Source: Rippkaea orientalis PCC 8801
GTDB lineage: Bacteria > Cyanobacteriota > Cyanobacteriia > Cyanobacteriales > Microcystaceae
Assembly (NCBI RefSeq): GCF_000021805.1
Contig: NC_011726.1
Coordinates: 1,364,001 to 1,428,000, forward strand
Length of the DNA: 64,000 nucleotides
Direction: 5' to 3'
Shown one piece after another: positions 1 through 8,955 of this stretch. Position numbers and translations under genes: made by a program. The notes below the pieces were generated by a model. That model made no database searches. It had not been told where the DNA came from and saw only the letters and a list, made by a program, of their open reading frames with translations. The number at the start of each line of letters is the position of its first letter. Positions within the stretch are counted from its first letter, which is position 1.

Positions 1-1557
1 GGGAATTATTCTCCTAAACGGAGACATTCTCGTGCTCGATGGTTAGTCAAAAAGTTGTTAGAATTGGGGCCTACTTTTATTAAAATTGGTCAGTCGCTTT
101 CAACTCGTGCTGATTTAATTCCCTTAGAATATATTCAAGAATTGAGTCAACTGCAAGATCGGGTTCCTCCCTTTAGTTCAGAAGAAGCGATCGCGGTTAT
201 CGAAAGCGAATTAGGCAAGTCCATTAATGACTTATTTCTATATTTTGAAGCCACTCCGTTAGCATCAGCAAGTCTCGGTCAAGTTCATCGCGCTAAACTA
301 TACACGGGACAGGAGGTTGTTGTCAAGGTTCAACGTCCAGGGTTAGAGAAAATTTTTAATTTAGATTTTGAAGTTTTACACCGATTAACTCGCTTACTAA
401 ACCGACATTTTACTAATTTCAAAAAATATGATTTAGAAGCCATTTATGAAGAGTTTTTTGAGCTTTTATTTCAAGAAATTGATTATATCCATGAAGGAAA
501 AAATGCAGATCGTTTTCGCAACAATTTTAGAAGCTATGCTCAAATCAAAGCTCCTAAAGTTTATTGGCAATATACCACTCGAAAGGTTTTAACTTTAGAA
601 TATTTACCAGGGATAAAAATTGATGATAGAACCAGTTTAGAAGCCAACAATATTAACTTAGATAGAATTATTCAATTAGGAATTTGTTGTTATTTAAAGC
701 AATTATTAATCGATGGTTTTTTTCAATCTGATCCCCATCCAGGGAATATGGCAGTTGGCCAAAAAGGGGAATTAATTTTTTATGATTTTGGCACGATGGC
801 AGAAGTTAAAATTGTCGCTAGAGATCAGATGATAGAAACCTTCTTTGCTGTCATTAAAAATGATACAGATAAAGTTGTTGAAACCTTAGTCTATATGGGA
901 TTAATTGAACCCCTAAAAGACATGAGTTCAATCAAGCGAATTATTGCCTTTTTATTAGAAAACTTTCGAGATAAACCCGTTGACATTAGAGCCTTTGAAG
1001 CGATTAGTGATGAAGTCTATTTAATGTTTAAACAACAACCCTTCCGTTTACCGCCGCAAATGACCTTTATTATTAAATCCTTAACTACTCTTGATGGTAT
1101 TGCGCGTGTGCTAGATCCCGAATATAATTTGTTAGCAGCAAGTCAACCTTTTGTCAAGAGTTTAGCTCTCAGTAGTGCCCAAGGAAAGACCTTTAGTATC
1201 ATAGCAAAACAAGCCAGAGAAATCATTCAACATACTTGGCAAAAACCCAATTCAACCCTAAAATCAATCAAGCATTTAGAAGATAGAATTGAACGAGGAG
1301 AATTACAAGTTAGAACTCGTTCTTTAGAAAGCGAAAGAATTTTAAAGCGTATTCATCTAGCCATTAAAACTTTAATTTATGCTTGTTTAACAGGATTTAG
1401 TATTCTGTCTAGTTCAGTGCTATTAACCACCATTTACGTTAAATTTGCTGTGATTGGGTTTGGATTATCAGGGTTGTTTAGTTTGTTTTTAATGCGTTCT
1501 TTAATTGCTTTGATGATTCAAGAAAAAGTAGACAAAATGATTGATAAAAATTCTTAA
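1..1557 (+). CDS. ABC1/UbiB (AarF)-family protein kinase-like, 5' partial
   Basis: Atypical kinase of the ABC1/ADCK/UbiB family, which in other organisms supports quinone or prenyl-lipid synthesis. The frame is open from base 1, so the true start lies left of the window; the first in-frame start-like codon (TTG at 55) is inside the conserved region. Visible family signatures in order are the KxGQ-type GPTFIKIGQ, the Ala-rich loop ASASLGQVH, VVVKVQRPG, DPHPGNM and the metal-binding YDFGTM. Two hydrophobic helices close the C-terminus, typical of membrane-tethered members. About 518 residues are visible, so only a short N-terminal part is missing. It converges on the MscS gene with 23 bp between the stops. 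The family call is safe; the substrate is unknown. Confidence 0.9.
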   Translation, partial: GNYSPKRRHSRARWLVKKLLELGPTFIKIGQSLSTRADLIPLEYIQELSQLQDRVPPFSSEEAIAVIESELGKSINDLFLYFEATPLASASLGQVHRAKLYTGQEVVVKVQRPGLEKIFNLDFEVLHRLTRLLNRHFTNFKKYDLEAIYEEFFELLFQEIDYIHEGKNADRFRNNFRSYAQIKAPKVYWQYTTRKVLTLEYLPGIKIDDRTSLEANNINLDRIIQLGICCYLKQLLIDGFFQSDPHPGNMAVGQKGELIFYDFGTMAEVKIVARDQMIETFFAVIKNDTDKVVETLVYMGLIEPLKDMSSIKRIIAFLLENFRDKPVDIRAFEAISDEVYLMFKQQPFRLPPQMTFIIKSLTTLDGIARVLDPEYNLLAASQPFVKSLALSSAQGKTFSIIAKQAREIIQHTWQKPNSTLKSIKHLEDRIERGELQVRTRSLESERILKRIHLAIKTLIYACLTGFSILSSSVLLTTIYVKFAVIGFGLSGLFSLFLMRSLIALMIQEKVDKMIDKNS

Positions 1558-1580
1558 AAATCTCAACAAGATTTATGATA

Positions 1581-3491
1581 TTATTTATCATCTTGAAAAA
1601 ATCGATAAAATAAATAACTATCTTGAAAAGGATGCTGATCTAAAACATGACAAATAATGCCTTTTTCCATTAAGATCTGACCTACTTCAACGGCTTCTTC
1701 CCTAGTGTACTTATAACGTTGTACTAACCAATTAACTGCTTCAGAACCAATAAAACAATTAGGATAAAGATGAAGACGATAACGACGATTTTGAATATCC
1801 AATCCTTGAGGCGATCGCATTTCATGAACCAACCGTTCAAGATCCCTATCTGTTAAAAGATCTTCTAAAGATTCTAACTCAGGTTCTTCCTCAAAATCTG
1901 GTATTTCTAAAGGCTGTTTATCAATCATTTCTGTGGATGTTAAGATGTTTTCAATCAAGGGTTTTAAGTGAGGCGATCGCAAATTTAGATCCCGTTGAGG
2001 AAAAGGAATTTCAATACCATAATCACGGAAGTTTTTGTCAATAGCATAATTGAGTTCACTTTTAATCCGAAATTGATTACGAGGTTCTTTGAGCCAAACC
2101 CTTAATTCAAAATTTAACGCACTGTCTCCAAACTGTTGAAATAATACCGTAGGACGGGGAACCACTAAAATTTCTGGATGTTCCTTAGCTGTTTGCAATA
2201 AAGCCAACTTAACTCGTTTAAGATCAGAACCATAAGCAACACTGATAGGAATACGAATGGCTGACGTTTTATCACCATAGGACCAATTAATGACTTCACT
2301 TTCCAAAAAACGCGAATTAGGAACAATAATCGAGATGCCATCCCAAGTTTTAATCTGGGTACTTCTCGCACCAATATTTTTAACCGTTCCCACTAATTCC
2401 CCTAACTTAATAAAATCCCCTACTTGAATGGGACGCTCTAAAGTAATAATTAAACCACTAATAAAATTATTAGCAATATTCTGTAATCCAAACCCAATAC
2501 CCACGCCTAAAACACTCGCTAAAATAGCTAACGCACCGATATCCAGTCCCCAGAGTTGTAGCAAAATAATTAACCCTAAAAACAGCAGGATATATTGGGT
2601 TAAAATCCCGACAACATCTTGAACACTTTGGCTAGTTTCTAAACGTTCTAAAAGATAGGATTTTAAAAAACGAACCAACCCTTTAACTAAAAACCATAGT
2701 CCAACCGTTAAGGACAAAAGTAAGAGTAATTGGGTAGCCGAATAGCTATTTTTACCGAGGACAAAAATAGGTTGTCCTAAAAACATCAGTATTTGGTAAA
2801 GTGCGCTTCTGGCTTGGGGTAACAGATAGCCAATATAGCCAATTGCTGTTAACCAAAGAATTAGGGGAGTTCCGATGATAAAAATGCGCCATAAAGGTCT
2901 GACAATTCCTTGCCAGGTATACAAAGGGGAACTGGGATGACTCCAACTGCGAAGCCAGTTTCGTTCACCCCAAATTCGCAGTAAAATCAAGCCTCCATGG
3001 CCGAGAATCGCTCCTAAAATCGCTGCGATACTTAATAAGCTAAATTGACGTAAATACTCAGATGTTCTCTGCAATTGAGCTTGTTGTAAGGATCTTTCTA
3101 GGTACTTTTTCCAAACAAGAGCTTGTTCAAAGGTATTACTTCCTGCAATAACATCGGCTGAAGTCACGGTCAATAAATGACGTTTTGTAGCTTGATTACG
3201 AATAACCGTTCGTTGATTTTCATCAAAGATAACCACATCCACGGGGTCAGGCGATCGCACTTCTTCGGCTAAGATATCATTAATAATACTAGCTCGCTGT
3301 TGTGCGCTAAAATTGCTAATTGATCCCACTTCAAATAACACTCTCCCATCGACAACAATGGGAGCTTTTTCTGTAGAGTTGAGAATAGGATTTTGAGCCA
3401 AAATTGAAATAGGAGAAATAGCCAAAATTAAAGCAAATAATCCTAAGAAAATCAATTTTGAGCCTTCAGAGAACCAAGACAGGCAATACAT
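1581..3491 (-). CDS. MscS-type mechanosensitive channel with C-terminal DEP domain
   Basis: Membrane channel of the small-conductance mechanosensitive family, expected to release solutes on hypo-osmotic shock. The 636 residues begin with a signal peptide (about 1-32) and an extracytoplasmic region, then several membrane helices from about residue 150. The MscS core follows at about 310-500, with the pore-helix/beta signature GVGIGFGLQNIANNFISG and LERPIQVGDFI. After an acidic linker, residues about 550-633 match a DEP domain (FIGSEAVNWL is the hallmark). MscS proteins often carry extra C-terminal domains; a DEP domain is less usual. It starts with ATG and lies about 100 bp downstream of cobH on the same strand, so it could be co-transcribed with it. 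Confidence 0.88.
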   Translation of the reverse strand: MYCLSWFSEGSKLIFLGLFALILAISPISILAQNPILNSTEKAPIVVDGRVLFEVGSISNFSAQQRASIINDILAEEVRSPDPVDVVIFDENQRTVIRNQATKRHLLTVTSADVIAGSNTFEQALVWKKYLERSLQQAQLQRTSEYLRQFSLLSIAAILGAILGHGGLILLRIWGERNWLRSWSHPSSPLYTWQGIVRPLWRIFIIGTPLILWLTAIGYIGYLLPQARSALYQILMFLGQPIFVLGKNSYSATQLLLLLSLTVGLWFLVKGLVRFLKSYLLERLETSQSVQDVVGILTQYILLFLGLIILLQLWGLDIGALAILASVLGVGIGFGLQNIANNFISGLIITLERPIQVGDFIKLGELVGTVKNIGARSTQIKTWDGISIIVPNSRFLESEVINWSYGDKTSAIRIPISVAYGSDLKRVKLALLQTAKEHPEILVVPRPTVLFQQFGDSALNFELRVWLKEPRNQFRIKSELNYAIDKNFRDYGIEIPFPQRDLNLRSPHLKPLIENILTSTEMIDKQPLEIPDFEEEPELESLEDLLTDRDLERLVHEMRSPQGLDIQNRRYRLHLYPNCFIGSEAVNWLVQRYKYTREEAVEVGQILMEKGIICHVLDQHPFQDSYLFYRFFQDDK

Positions 3492-3592
3492 ATCAACTGT
3501 AACGATAATCTCTTAATATCCTAAATCAAAAACCTAGAAAATTAAAATCTGTTCCCTGTTCAGATCTCTGTAGTTCCCTCAACTTAAAAAGT

Positions 3593-4219
3593 CTAGACCA
3601 CCGTTCTATCGTCACCATACACTTCCCAAGCTAAGTCAACTAGGGCATCAACCATGGCCACTGCTACTACGGCACTTCCTTTACAACCATCGACGGTAAT
3701 ATGGGGAATTTGGGTATCAAACAGTCTTTCTTTAGCGATATCAGCCCCAATAAACCCTGATGGAGTGCCAATCACTAAAGCGGGTTTAATCTCCTCTTCT
3801 TCGATTAATTCGACTAACGCGGTTAACGCGGTTTGGGATTGACCGATCACAAAAATCGCTTCAGGATACCGTTTAGCGAGGGTTTGCATTCCCCAAGCGG
3901 TTTCAGTTTTTTCCTTTTGAGGACGGGTAATCGTTTGAGTACTACAATAGACCGGATTGGCAAAGGTGGCTTGTAAAGTAGGAACAATCCCCACTTGCAC
4001 CATAGGAACATCAACGACAATGGTACTACGAGCCGCGATCGCTGCGGCTCCCGATGACAAACCATCTTCAGAAAAGCGGATTAACGAAAGATAGTCAAAA
4101 TCCGCCGTTTGATAAATCACCCGACGGACAATTTCATATTCGGCTGGAGATAGTGGGGTTTTGCCAATTTCACTATCAATTAAGGCGAGACTTTGAGCGT
4201 CTGTTAAATGCCATTCCAT
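3593..4219 (-). CDS. cobH: Precorrin-8X methylmutase
   Basis: Moves the C-11 methyl group to C-12 to give hydrogenobyrinic acid (or the cobalt equivalent) in the corrin ring pathway; soluble. The 208 residues have usual family length and the signatures AAAIAARSTIVVDVPMVQVG and ALVIGTPSGFIGADIAKE, plus a C-terminal GSAVVAVAMVDALV block. In characterised CobH enzymes the catalytic His sits in a VIHA-like motif; here the aligned residue is Tyr36 (RRVIYQTADF). I believe related cyanobacterial sequences share this, but cannot check. The ATG lies 17 bp after the psb32 stop, so the two are probably co-transcribed. No cobalamin riboswitch is visible upstream. Confidence 0.9.
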   Translation of the reverse strand: MEWHLTDAQSLALIDSEIGKTPLSPAEYEIVRRVIYQTADFDYLSLIRFSEDGLSSGAAAIAARSTIVVDVPMVQVGIVPTLQATFANPVYCSTQTITRPQKEKTETAWGMQTLAKRYPEAIFVIGQSQTALTALVELIEEEEIKPALVIGTPSGFIGADIAKERLFDTQIPHITVDGCKGSAVVAVAMVDALVDLAWEVYGDDRTVV

Positions 4220-4236
4220 GCTTTGACCCTAGGAGT

Positions 4237-5049
4237 TTAGGTTTCCTTATTGGAGGGGGTAGGTTGACTCAACATCGGCGATAGATAGGCCACGAGGATG
4301 CCTAAGACAAATCCCATCAGATTACGGAATAAGGGCAACCAATCCGAAGTCCGAGTCACCACTGGCCCGATACCAAAGGCAATAAACAGGATACCCCACA
4401 GAGGAGAAATAATCAAAACCCATTGCCAAGCAAAGGTTTGGCCTTGTTTACGGGGAATCCCTGCGAACCCAAAGACCAGACCCCCAACAATGGAAGTCAC
4501 TAAGGTGAGAATCCATTGCTCCCGTGGCAACCCTGGAACCACGGCACAGCCTCCTTGAACCAGACAGCCTTTAACTGTGCCTAAAGCGTCCATAATCGCT
4601 TTATTTTCCCCATTATCTCGAATATAATAGAGATTTCCAAAACGTGCTTGGAGTTCAATCCAAAAGGTTCGGGGCAGTAATTCATACACCGCATCGCCAA
4701 TGCTAAAGGCCAGGAGATTTCCGCCACGGGAGTCTGCCACTAGGAGAATGCTTTTGTCATCAAGTCCCCAAAAGTTGATCACCGCGCGGCCTGGAGAGCG
4801 ATCATATTGGGTTAGTACTCTGAGTTTCCAACCTGTTTCTTGTTCAAAGTTGGCAATATCCTTTATTAAGGTACTTTCTTGAGATTCTGGAAGAAAATCT
4901 GCTAAATCTACGACTGGAGTCACGGTATCAGGTAAAAGTTCCGGATTATTAACGGCTAAAGCTGGGTTTGGCCACAGAATGAAACTTGCCAGACTGAGAA
5001 CACAGATGACTAAACCCATTAGGAGAGATCGAAGACAACGTTGCTGCAT
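4237..5049 (-). CDS. psb32: TPM-domain protein, Psb32 family
   Basis: Resembles cyanobacterial Psb32, a TPM (TLP18.3/Psb32/MOLO-1) protein associated with photosystem II and implicated in protection or repair after photodamage. The 270 residues show a signal peptide (cleavage near WPNPALA, about residue 32), a TPM domain at about 40-165 (FLPESQESTLIKDIANFEQE, then ILLVADSRGGN) and three hydrophobic segments at about 185-258. This predicts a lumenal or periplasmic domain anchored to the thylakoid or plasma membrane. The ATG start is clear. cobH follows after 17 bp. Confidence 0.85.
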   Translation of the reverse strand: MQQRCLRSLLMGLVICVLSLASFILWPNPALAVNNPELLPDTVTPVVDLADFLPESQESTLIKDIANFEQETGWKLRVLTQYDRSPGRAVINFWGLDDKSILLVADSRGGNLLAFSIGDAVYELLPRTFWIELQARFGNLYYIRDNGENKAIMDALGTVKGCLVQGGCAVVPGLPREQWILTLVTSIVGGLVFGFAGIPRKQGQTFAWQWVLIISPLWGILFIAFGIGPVVTRTSDWLPLFRNLMGFVLGILVAYLSPMLSQPTPSNKET

Positions 5050-5128
5050 AAATCGTATTAGGACAATGATCTTAAATTAATATTATATTTCTTAACACTT
5101 GTTTAACTTATTTTAAGAAATCGATCAA

Positions 5129-5542
5129 CTATTTCTCATCGCTGAGTCTTTTCGAGACGGGGGATCTTGGTTCAACCCCATAGCGATGCCAAGTTTGCCA
5201 AGCAGCTTTAAACCCGATGGCGATGCGACGGGTTCCCTTTTGCAGACGGCTGACTTGAACGTGGGTATTATTAAGGGTGCGATCGACTTGTTTCACGAGA
5301 TCGGCTGCTCCTTTGACTCCATCAGTCAAATCTTCGGTTAATTCACTAATTTCTAACCCGGTTAGTCGGATAGACTCTAGGGTTGGGGGAAATTCACGAT
5401 CAAGGGTGTCAAAGAGTTTCTCGGCACTACGGGCAGCCCGTGATAATTCGATTAAGACAGGGATAGCAATGATTAACAAGGCTGTCAAACTGACTGCCAC
5501 CAATAGAAGGGAGAGTCCTAGCCAAAATAGGGGATCACTCAC
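5129..5542 (-). CDS. DUF948-type membrane protein
   Basis: Small protein of 137 residues with one strong N-terminal membrane helix (about residues 5-30, WLGLSLLLVAVSLTALLIIA) followed by a helical region like the DUF948 family: repeated spaced Leu/Ile and a DLTDGVKGAADLVKQVDRTL stretch. Its function is unknown; members resemble envelope or stress-associated tether proteins. The start is GTG with AAAGGT upstream. It follows a YtxH-type gene by 12 bp on the same strand, and such pairing is common, so the two probably form an operon with related envelope roles. Confidence 0.75.
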   Translation of the reverse strand: MSDPLFWLGLSLLLVAVSLTALLIIAIPVLIELSRAARSAEKLFDTLDREFPPTLESIRLTGLEISELTEDLTDGVKGAADLVKQVDRTLNNTHVQVSRLQKGTRRIAIGFKAAWQTWHRYGVEPRSPVSKRLSDEK

Positions 5543-5554
5543 GCTGATTGACCT

Positions 5555-5887
5555 TTAAAGATGGTTTTCGGAGGATTTTGCATCAGCCCTTATCTCACGC
5601 TCACTGTCACTTTGACTGGCTTCGAGACCAGCCGCGATCGCGTCTTGGAGTCGATTTAGGGTATCATTCCAGTTATTGAGGGCTGATTCTGATAATCGAT
5701 CAGCCTGTAATTGTACCGTGGTGGATAGGTCTTCTGCCATCTCTGGCAGCGCATCGGCGGATTTTTTGAGGATGCGCCGTGTTTCTTTTCCTGATCGCGG
5801 CGCGATCAAGATTCCAGTGATGGTTCCTAGCAAACCACCAATTACCATTCCGGCAATAAATAGACCACTATTGTTATTTTTAGACAT
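5555..5887 (-). CDS. YtxH domain-containing protein
   Basis: A 110-residue protein whose N-terminus is a Gly-rich membrane segment (FIAGMVIGGLLGTITGILIA) followed directly by PRSGKETRRILKKS, the characteristic YtxH/gas-vesicle-like signature. The remainder is an amphipathic helix rich in Asp, Gln and Ser. YtxH proteins are small stress-associated membrane proteins without a defined activity. It is the first gene of a likely two-gene unit with the DUF948 gene and is transcribed divergently from purH across a 179-bp gap. Confidence 0.8.
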   Translation of the reverse strand: MSKNNNSGLFIAGMVIGGLLGTITGILIAPRSGKETRRILKKSADALPEMAEDLSTTVQLQADRLSESALNNWNDTLNRLQDAIAAGLEASQSDSEREIRADAKSSENHL

Positions 5888-6066
5888 TTTGCTGCCTCTC
5901 AGTATCTTTCTATTTTAGGACGAATGGGTGAGGGTGGGAGGAGTAGAAAAAAAGTTGACTGTTTACTTAACGTTGGCTTTTTTTAATCTAAAATTCAGAT
6001 TTGTTGTTAAACTTGTGATGCCATAATGCAAAAAAGTAATGGTTTATCTAGGGAGATAAAAGATTA

Positions 6067-7617
6067 ATGACACGGTTAGCACTACTGAGTGTATCGGACA
6101 AAACGGGAATTATCGATTTAGCTCAACAATTGATTCACCAATTTGATTTTGAGTTAATCAGTAGTGGAGGAACGGCTAAAGCGTTACAAGCAGCAGGACT
6201 TCCCGTGACAAAAGTGAGTGAATATACTGGATCACCAGAAATTTTAGGGGGACGGGTAAAAACGCTTCACCCTCGCATCCATGGAGGCATTTTAGGAAGA
6301 CGGGATCTCCCCCAAGATACCCAAGACATGGAAACTCATCAAATTCATCCCATTGATTTAGTGGTTGTTAATCTCTATCCCTTTGAACAAACGATTGCTA
6401 ACCCCAATGTTACCGTTGCTGAAGCCATTGAAAATATTGATATCGGGGGTCCAACTTTATTACGCGCTGCTGCTAAAAATTATGCCCATGTGACGGTCTT
6501 ATCTAACCCTAAATATTACGATACCTACTTGCAAGAATTAGCCGAAAATAATGGAGAAGTTTCTCTAGAGTTTCGTCAAAAAATGGCGGGAGAAACCTTT
6601 GCCTTAACCAATAGTTATGATGGGGCGATCGCTAATTATTTCATGACCCTTTCTTCAGAAAACGAGTCTACTTTACCCAGTCGTTTTACGGTTTCAGGAA
6701 CGCAATTTCAATCGCTACGCTATGGAGAAAATCCCCATCAACAAGCAGCTTGGTATCAAACCGGAACCCAACCGTCAGGATGGGCTGCTGCGACTCAATT
6801 ACAAGGGAAAGAACTCAGTTATAATAATTTAGTGGATTTAGAAGCAGCACGTCGAATTATTGCTGAATTTAATCCCCAAGAACCTGCCGTTGCGATTCTT
6901 AAACATACCAATCCCTGTGGTGTTGCCGTGGGAAATACCTTAGCGGATGCCTATGAAAAGGCCTTTAATGCGGATTCTATTTCGGCTTTTGGCGGTATTA
7001 TTGCCCTCAATCAACCCTTAGATAAAGAGACAGCCAGTCTATTAACAAAAACCTTTTTAGAATGTGTGGTTGCCCCTGGATGTGATGACGAAGCAAAAGA
7101 AATTTTAACGGCTAAATCTAAGGTAAGAGTTTTGGTCTTACCCGATTTAATGAATGGTCCCAAACAAACCATTAAAGTGATTGCAGGAGGGTTATTAGTG
7201 CAAGCATCTGATGATGTCATAGACACTCCTGATAGTTGGAAGATCGTTACAGAAAAACAGCCAACACTTCAACAATTAGCCGAATTATTGTTTGCTTGGA
7301 AAGTCGCTAAGCACGTTAAATCTAATGCCATTGTTGTTACCAAAAATCGCACAACTTTGGGTATTGGGGCTGGTCAAATGAATCGCGTAGGTTCGGTTAA
7401 AATTGCCCTAGAACAAGCAGGAGAAGCAGCTATGGGGGGATGTTTAGCTAGTGATGGATTTTTCCCCTTTGATGACTCAGTACGCACCGCAGCAGCAGCC
7501 GGAATTAAAGTGATTGTACAGCCTGGAGGTTCTGTTAAGGATAAAGATTCAATTGCAGCAGCCAATGAATTAGGATTAGTGATGATGTTAACAGGAATAC
7601 GCCATTTTCTTCATTAG
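6067..7617 (+). CDS. purH: Bifunctional AICAR formyltransferase/IMP cyclohydrolase
   Basis: Catalyses the last two steps of de novo purine synthesis, formylating AICAR with 10-formyl-THF and closing the ring to IMP. The 516 residues match the usual family length. The N-terminal MGS-like cyclohydrolase domain (about 1-140) carries SSGGTAKAL and LHPRIHGGIL. The transformylase domain follows with RYGENPHQQAA and the catalytic KHTNPCGVAVG. The ATG start is preceded by AGGGAG about 11 bp upstream. A CATAAT box about 40 bp upstream with a TTGTTG box 15 bp before it could be the promoter, which is weak evidence. It is a stand-alone gene followed by a hairpin. Confidence 0.97.
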   Translation: MTRLALLSVSDKTGIIDLAQQLIHQFDFELISSGGTAKALQAAGLPVTKVSEYTGSPEILGGRVKTLHPRIHGGILGRRDLPQDTQDMETHQIHPIDLVVVNLYPFEQTIANPNVTVAEAIENIDIGGPTLLRAAAKNYAHVTVLSNPKYYDTYLQELAENNGEVSLEFRQKMAGETFALTNSYDGAIANYFMTLSSENESTLPSRFTVSGTQFQSLRYGENPHQQAAWYQTGTQPSGWAAATQLQGKELSYNNLVDLEAARRIIAEFNPQEPAVAILKHTNPCGVAVGNTLADAYEKAFNADSISAFGGIIALNQPLDKETASLLTKTFLECVVAPGCDDEAKEILTAKSKVRVLVLPDLMNGPKQTIKVIAGGLLVQASDDVIDTPDSWKIVTEKQPTLQQLAELLFAWKVAKHVKSNAIVVTKNRTTLGIGAGQMNRVGSVKIALEQAGEAAMGGCLASDGFFPFDDSVRTAAAAGIKVIVQPGGSVKDKDSIAAANELGLVMMLTGIRHFLH

Positions 7618-7637
7618 GAAACGGGTTTTGAATAATA

Positions 7638-7658
7638 GGGCTTAATAACATTAAGCCC
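7638..7658. terminator. Hairpin between convergent purH and Uma2 genes
   Basis: A perfect 9-bp inverted repeat GGGCTTAAT/ATTAAGCCC with a 3-nt loop sits in the 51-bp gap between the two stop codons. No long T-run follows on either strand, so it may act as a weak bidirectional terminator or 3' stabiliser. The terminator role is inference from position. Confidence 0.5.
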
Positions 7659-7668
7659 CTACAAACTC

Positions 7669-8556
7669 CTAAAATTCTAGACCTGAATCCTCTAATAATT
7701 TTCTTAATCTAGCTATTTCTAATTCAGCTAAATCTGCCCGTTGTTTTTCTTGTTCAGCGCGTTGTTTTTCTTGTTCAGCGCGTTGTTTTTCTTGTTCAGC
7801 GCGTTGTTTTTCTTGTTCAGCGCGTTGTTTTTCTTGTTCAGCGCGTTGTTTTTCCTGTTCAGCGCGTTGTTTTTCCTGTTCAGCGCGTTGGTTTTCTTGT
7901 TCAGTTGGAGTTAAAATCCAATTGTTTTCTTGATCATACCAACGCAACCAAAGTCTCTCTATTCCTTGATAGGTTCCTTGCCATAATCCTAACCCTAATT
8001 GAGCTTCTGGCAACCACAGTCCTTGTTCTGTGATAGTTAAGGGTTGATAGGTATTCATCATTAACCCAAATGCCTGAAATTCATTGGTATAGCGGTTAAA
8101 AAGCACATAATAAGGGATTCTCAAAATTTGTTCATAGACTGTCCATTTATTGGGGGGTTTATCTATACTTCGTAAATTCTGCCCTAAATCTTCCATTTCA
8201 GTTCCAGGGGACAGCAATTCCACCACCACAAAGGGACTGACTCCTTCTTGCCAGATAACATAACTTAACCGTAAGTCTCTTTTGTCGTAGAGATGGGGAA
8301 CTCCCAAAACAGCAAACCAATCTGGTCTTTTATACCACAAAGGATGGTGAATATCGTAATATAAATTTAAGTCACTAGCGACAAAAATATTCTCGGTTTC
8401 ATAGGAAGGAGGACGAAACGTGAGACGCAATAATTCGGGTTGTAAAAGATGAAATTCGTCTGGCAAACCTGGTTCCTCTGGATCTTCGCTAGGTAAGTCA
8501 TACATGGTTGGTAAGACTTCTCTGGGGGATAAGGGGGGATCAGTTTGGGGGATCAT
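7669..8556 (-). CDS. Uma2 (DUF820) family protein with heptad-repeat tail
   Basis: Uma2/DUF820 proteins are very abundant in cyanobacteria and have a PD-(D/E)xK nuclease-like fold; the real substrate is unknown. The 295 residues contain the DUF820 core at about 40-210 with the expected KRPDWFAVLG and VVVELLSPGTE acidic positions. The C-terminal quarter is a highly regular AEQEKQR heptad array ending in a Leu-rich helix, predicting a charged coiled coil. The array is encoded by 21-bp tandem repeats (7741-7908), so its length can probably vary by slippage. The start is ATG with AAGGAGT upstream and a likely -10 box TATAGT/TACAAT about 40 bp before it. Confidence 0.85.
   Translation of the reverse strand: MIPQTDPPLSPREVLPTMYDLPSEDPEEPGLPDEFHLLQPELLRLTFRPPSYETENIFVASDLNLYYDIHHPLWYKRPDWFAVLGVPHLYDKRDLRLSYVIWQEGVSPFVVVELLSPGTEMEDLGQNLRSIDKPPNKWTVYEQILRIPYYVLFNRYTNEFQAFGLMMNTYQPLTITEQGLWLPEAQLGLGLWQGTYQGIERLWLRWYDQENNWILTPTEQENQRAEQEKQRAEQEKQRAEQEKQRAEQEKQRAEQEKQRAEQEKQRAEQEKQRADLAELEIARLRKLLEDSGLEF
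7741..7908 (-). repeat. 21-bp tandem repeat inside the Uma2 gene
   Basis: Seven consecutive 21-bp units (five identical, the next two sharing one T-to-C change) plus an eighth degenerate unit at 7888-7908. Each unit encodes one AEQEKQR heptad. Whole-codon length means unit gain or loss keeps the reading frame. Confidence 0.95.
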
Positions 8557-8955
8557 TTTAGTTGACTCCTTAACATTTAATAAAATTGTACTATAATCAA
8601 ATCTAAAAGAGATGCGATCGCCCTCTAATCAATATTAATTTTTGGGGATAGTGTCGTTAATTTCTCCATGTTTTTTTAGCGAGAGAGGGGGTTCCAGGGG
8701 AGTTGACCAGGGAAAAGGAGGCCAATATCCCCTAACTTCCTTTTGGGCTGATACATAAGTTTTGTTGAATCCAAGCTGTAAGCTTGATATTTCCTTACTC
8801 CTAAATTGGGTACATTTGCCAAGTTAAGGAAATGTTATCTTTGACCCTCGCTACAACCCGCATTTTCTCGTTCATTTATAATTAGCCATTATATCAATAC
8901 ATTAATACTTAGTTCGACCGATCTTGGTTTATACGGCTCCCCCAAAGGCTGGATC
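8557..8955. other. Intergenic region without a supported gene
   Basis: About 400 bp between the Uma2 gene and the cupin gene. The end next to Uma2 holds its likely promoter. An open frame of about 62 codons on the minus strand (8635-8823) has no ATG and is not recognised. Nothing else is supported. Confidence 0.4.

Noticed and set aside
7741-7908. Possible CRISPR array
   Set aside because: Units are contiguous without spacers and encode in-frame heptads of a Uma2 protein.
8635-8823. Open minus-strand frame with a tryptophan/proline-rich stretch
   Set aside because: No start codon or ribosome site and no recognised family; it may be chance or part of an old repeat.
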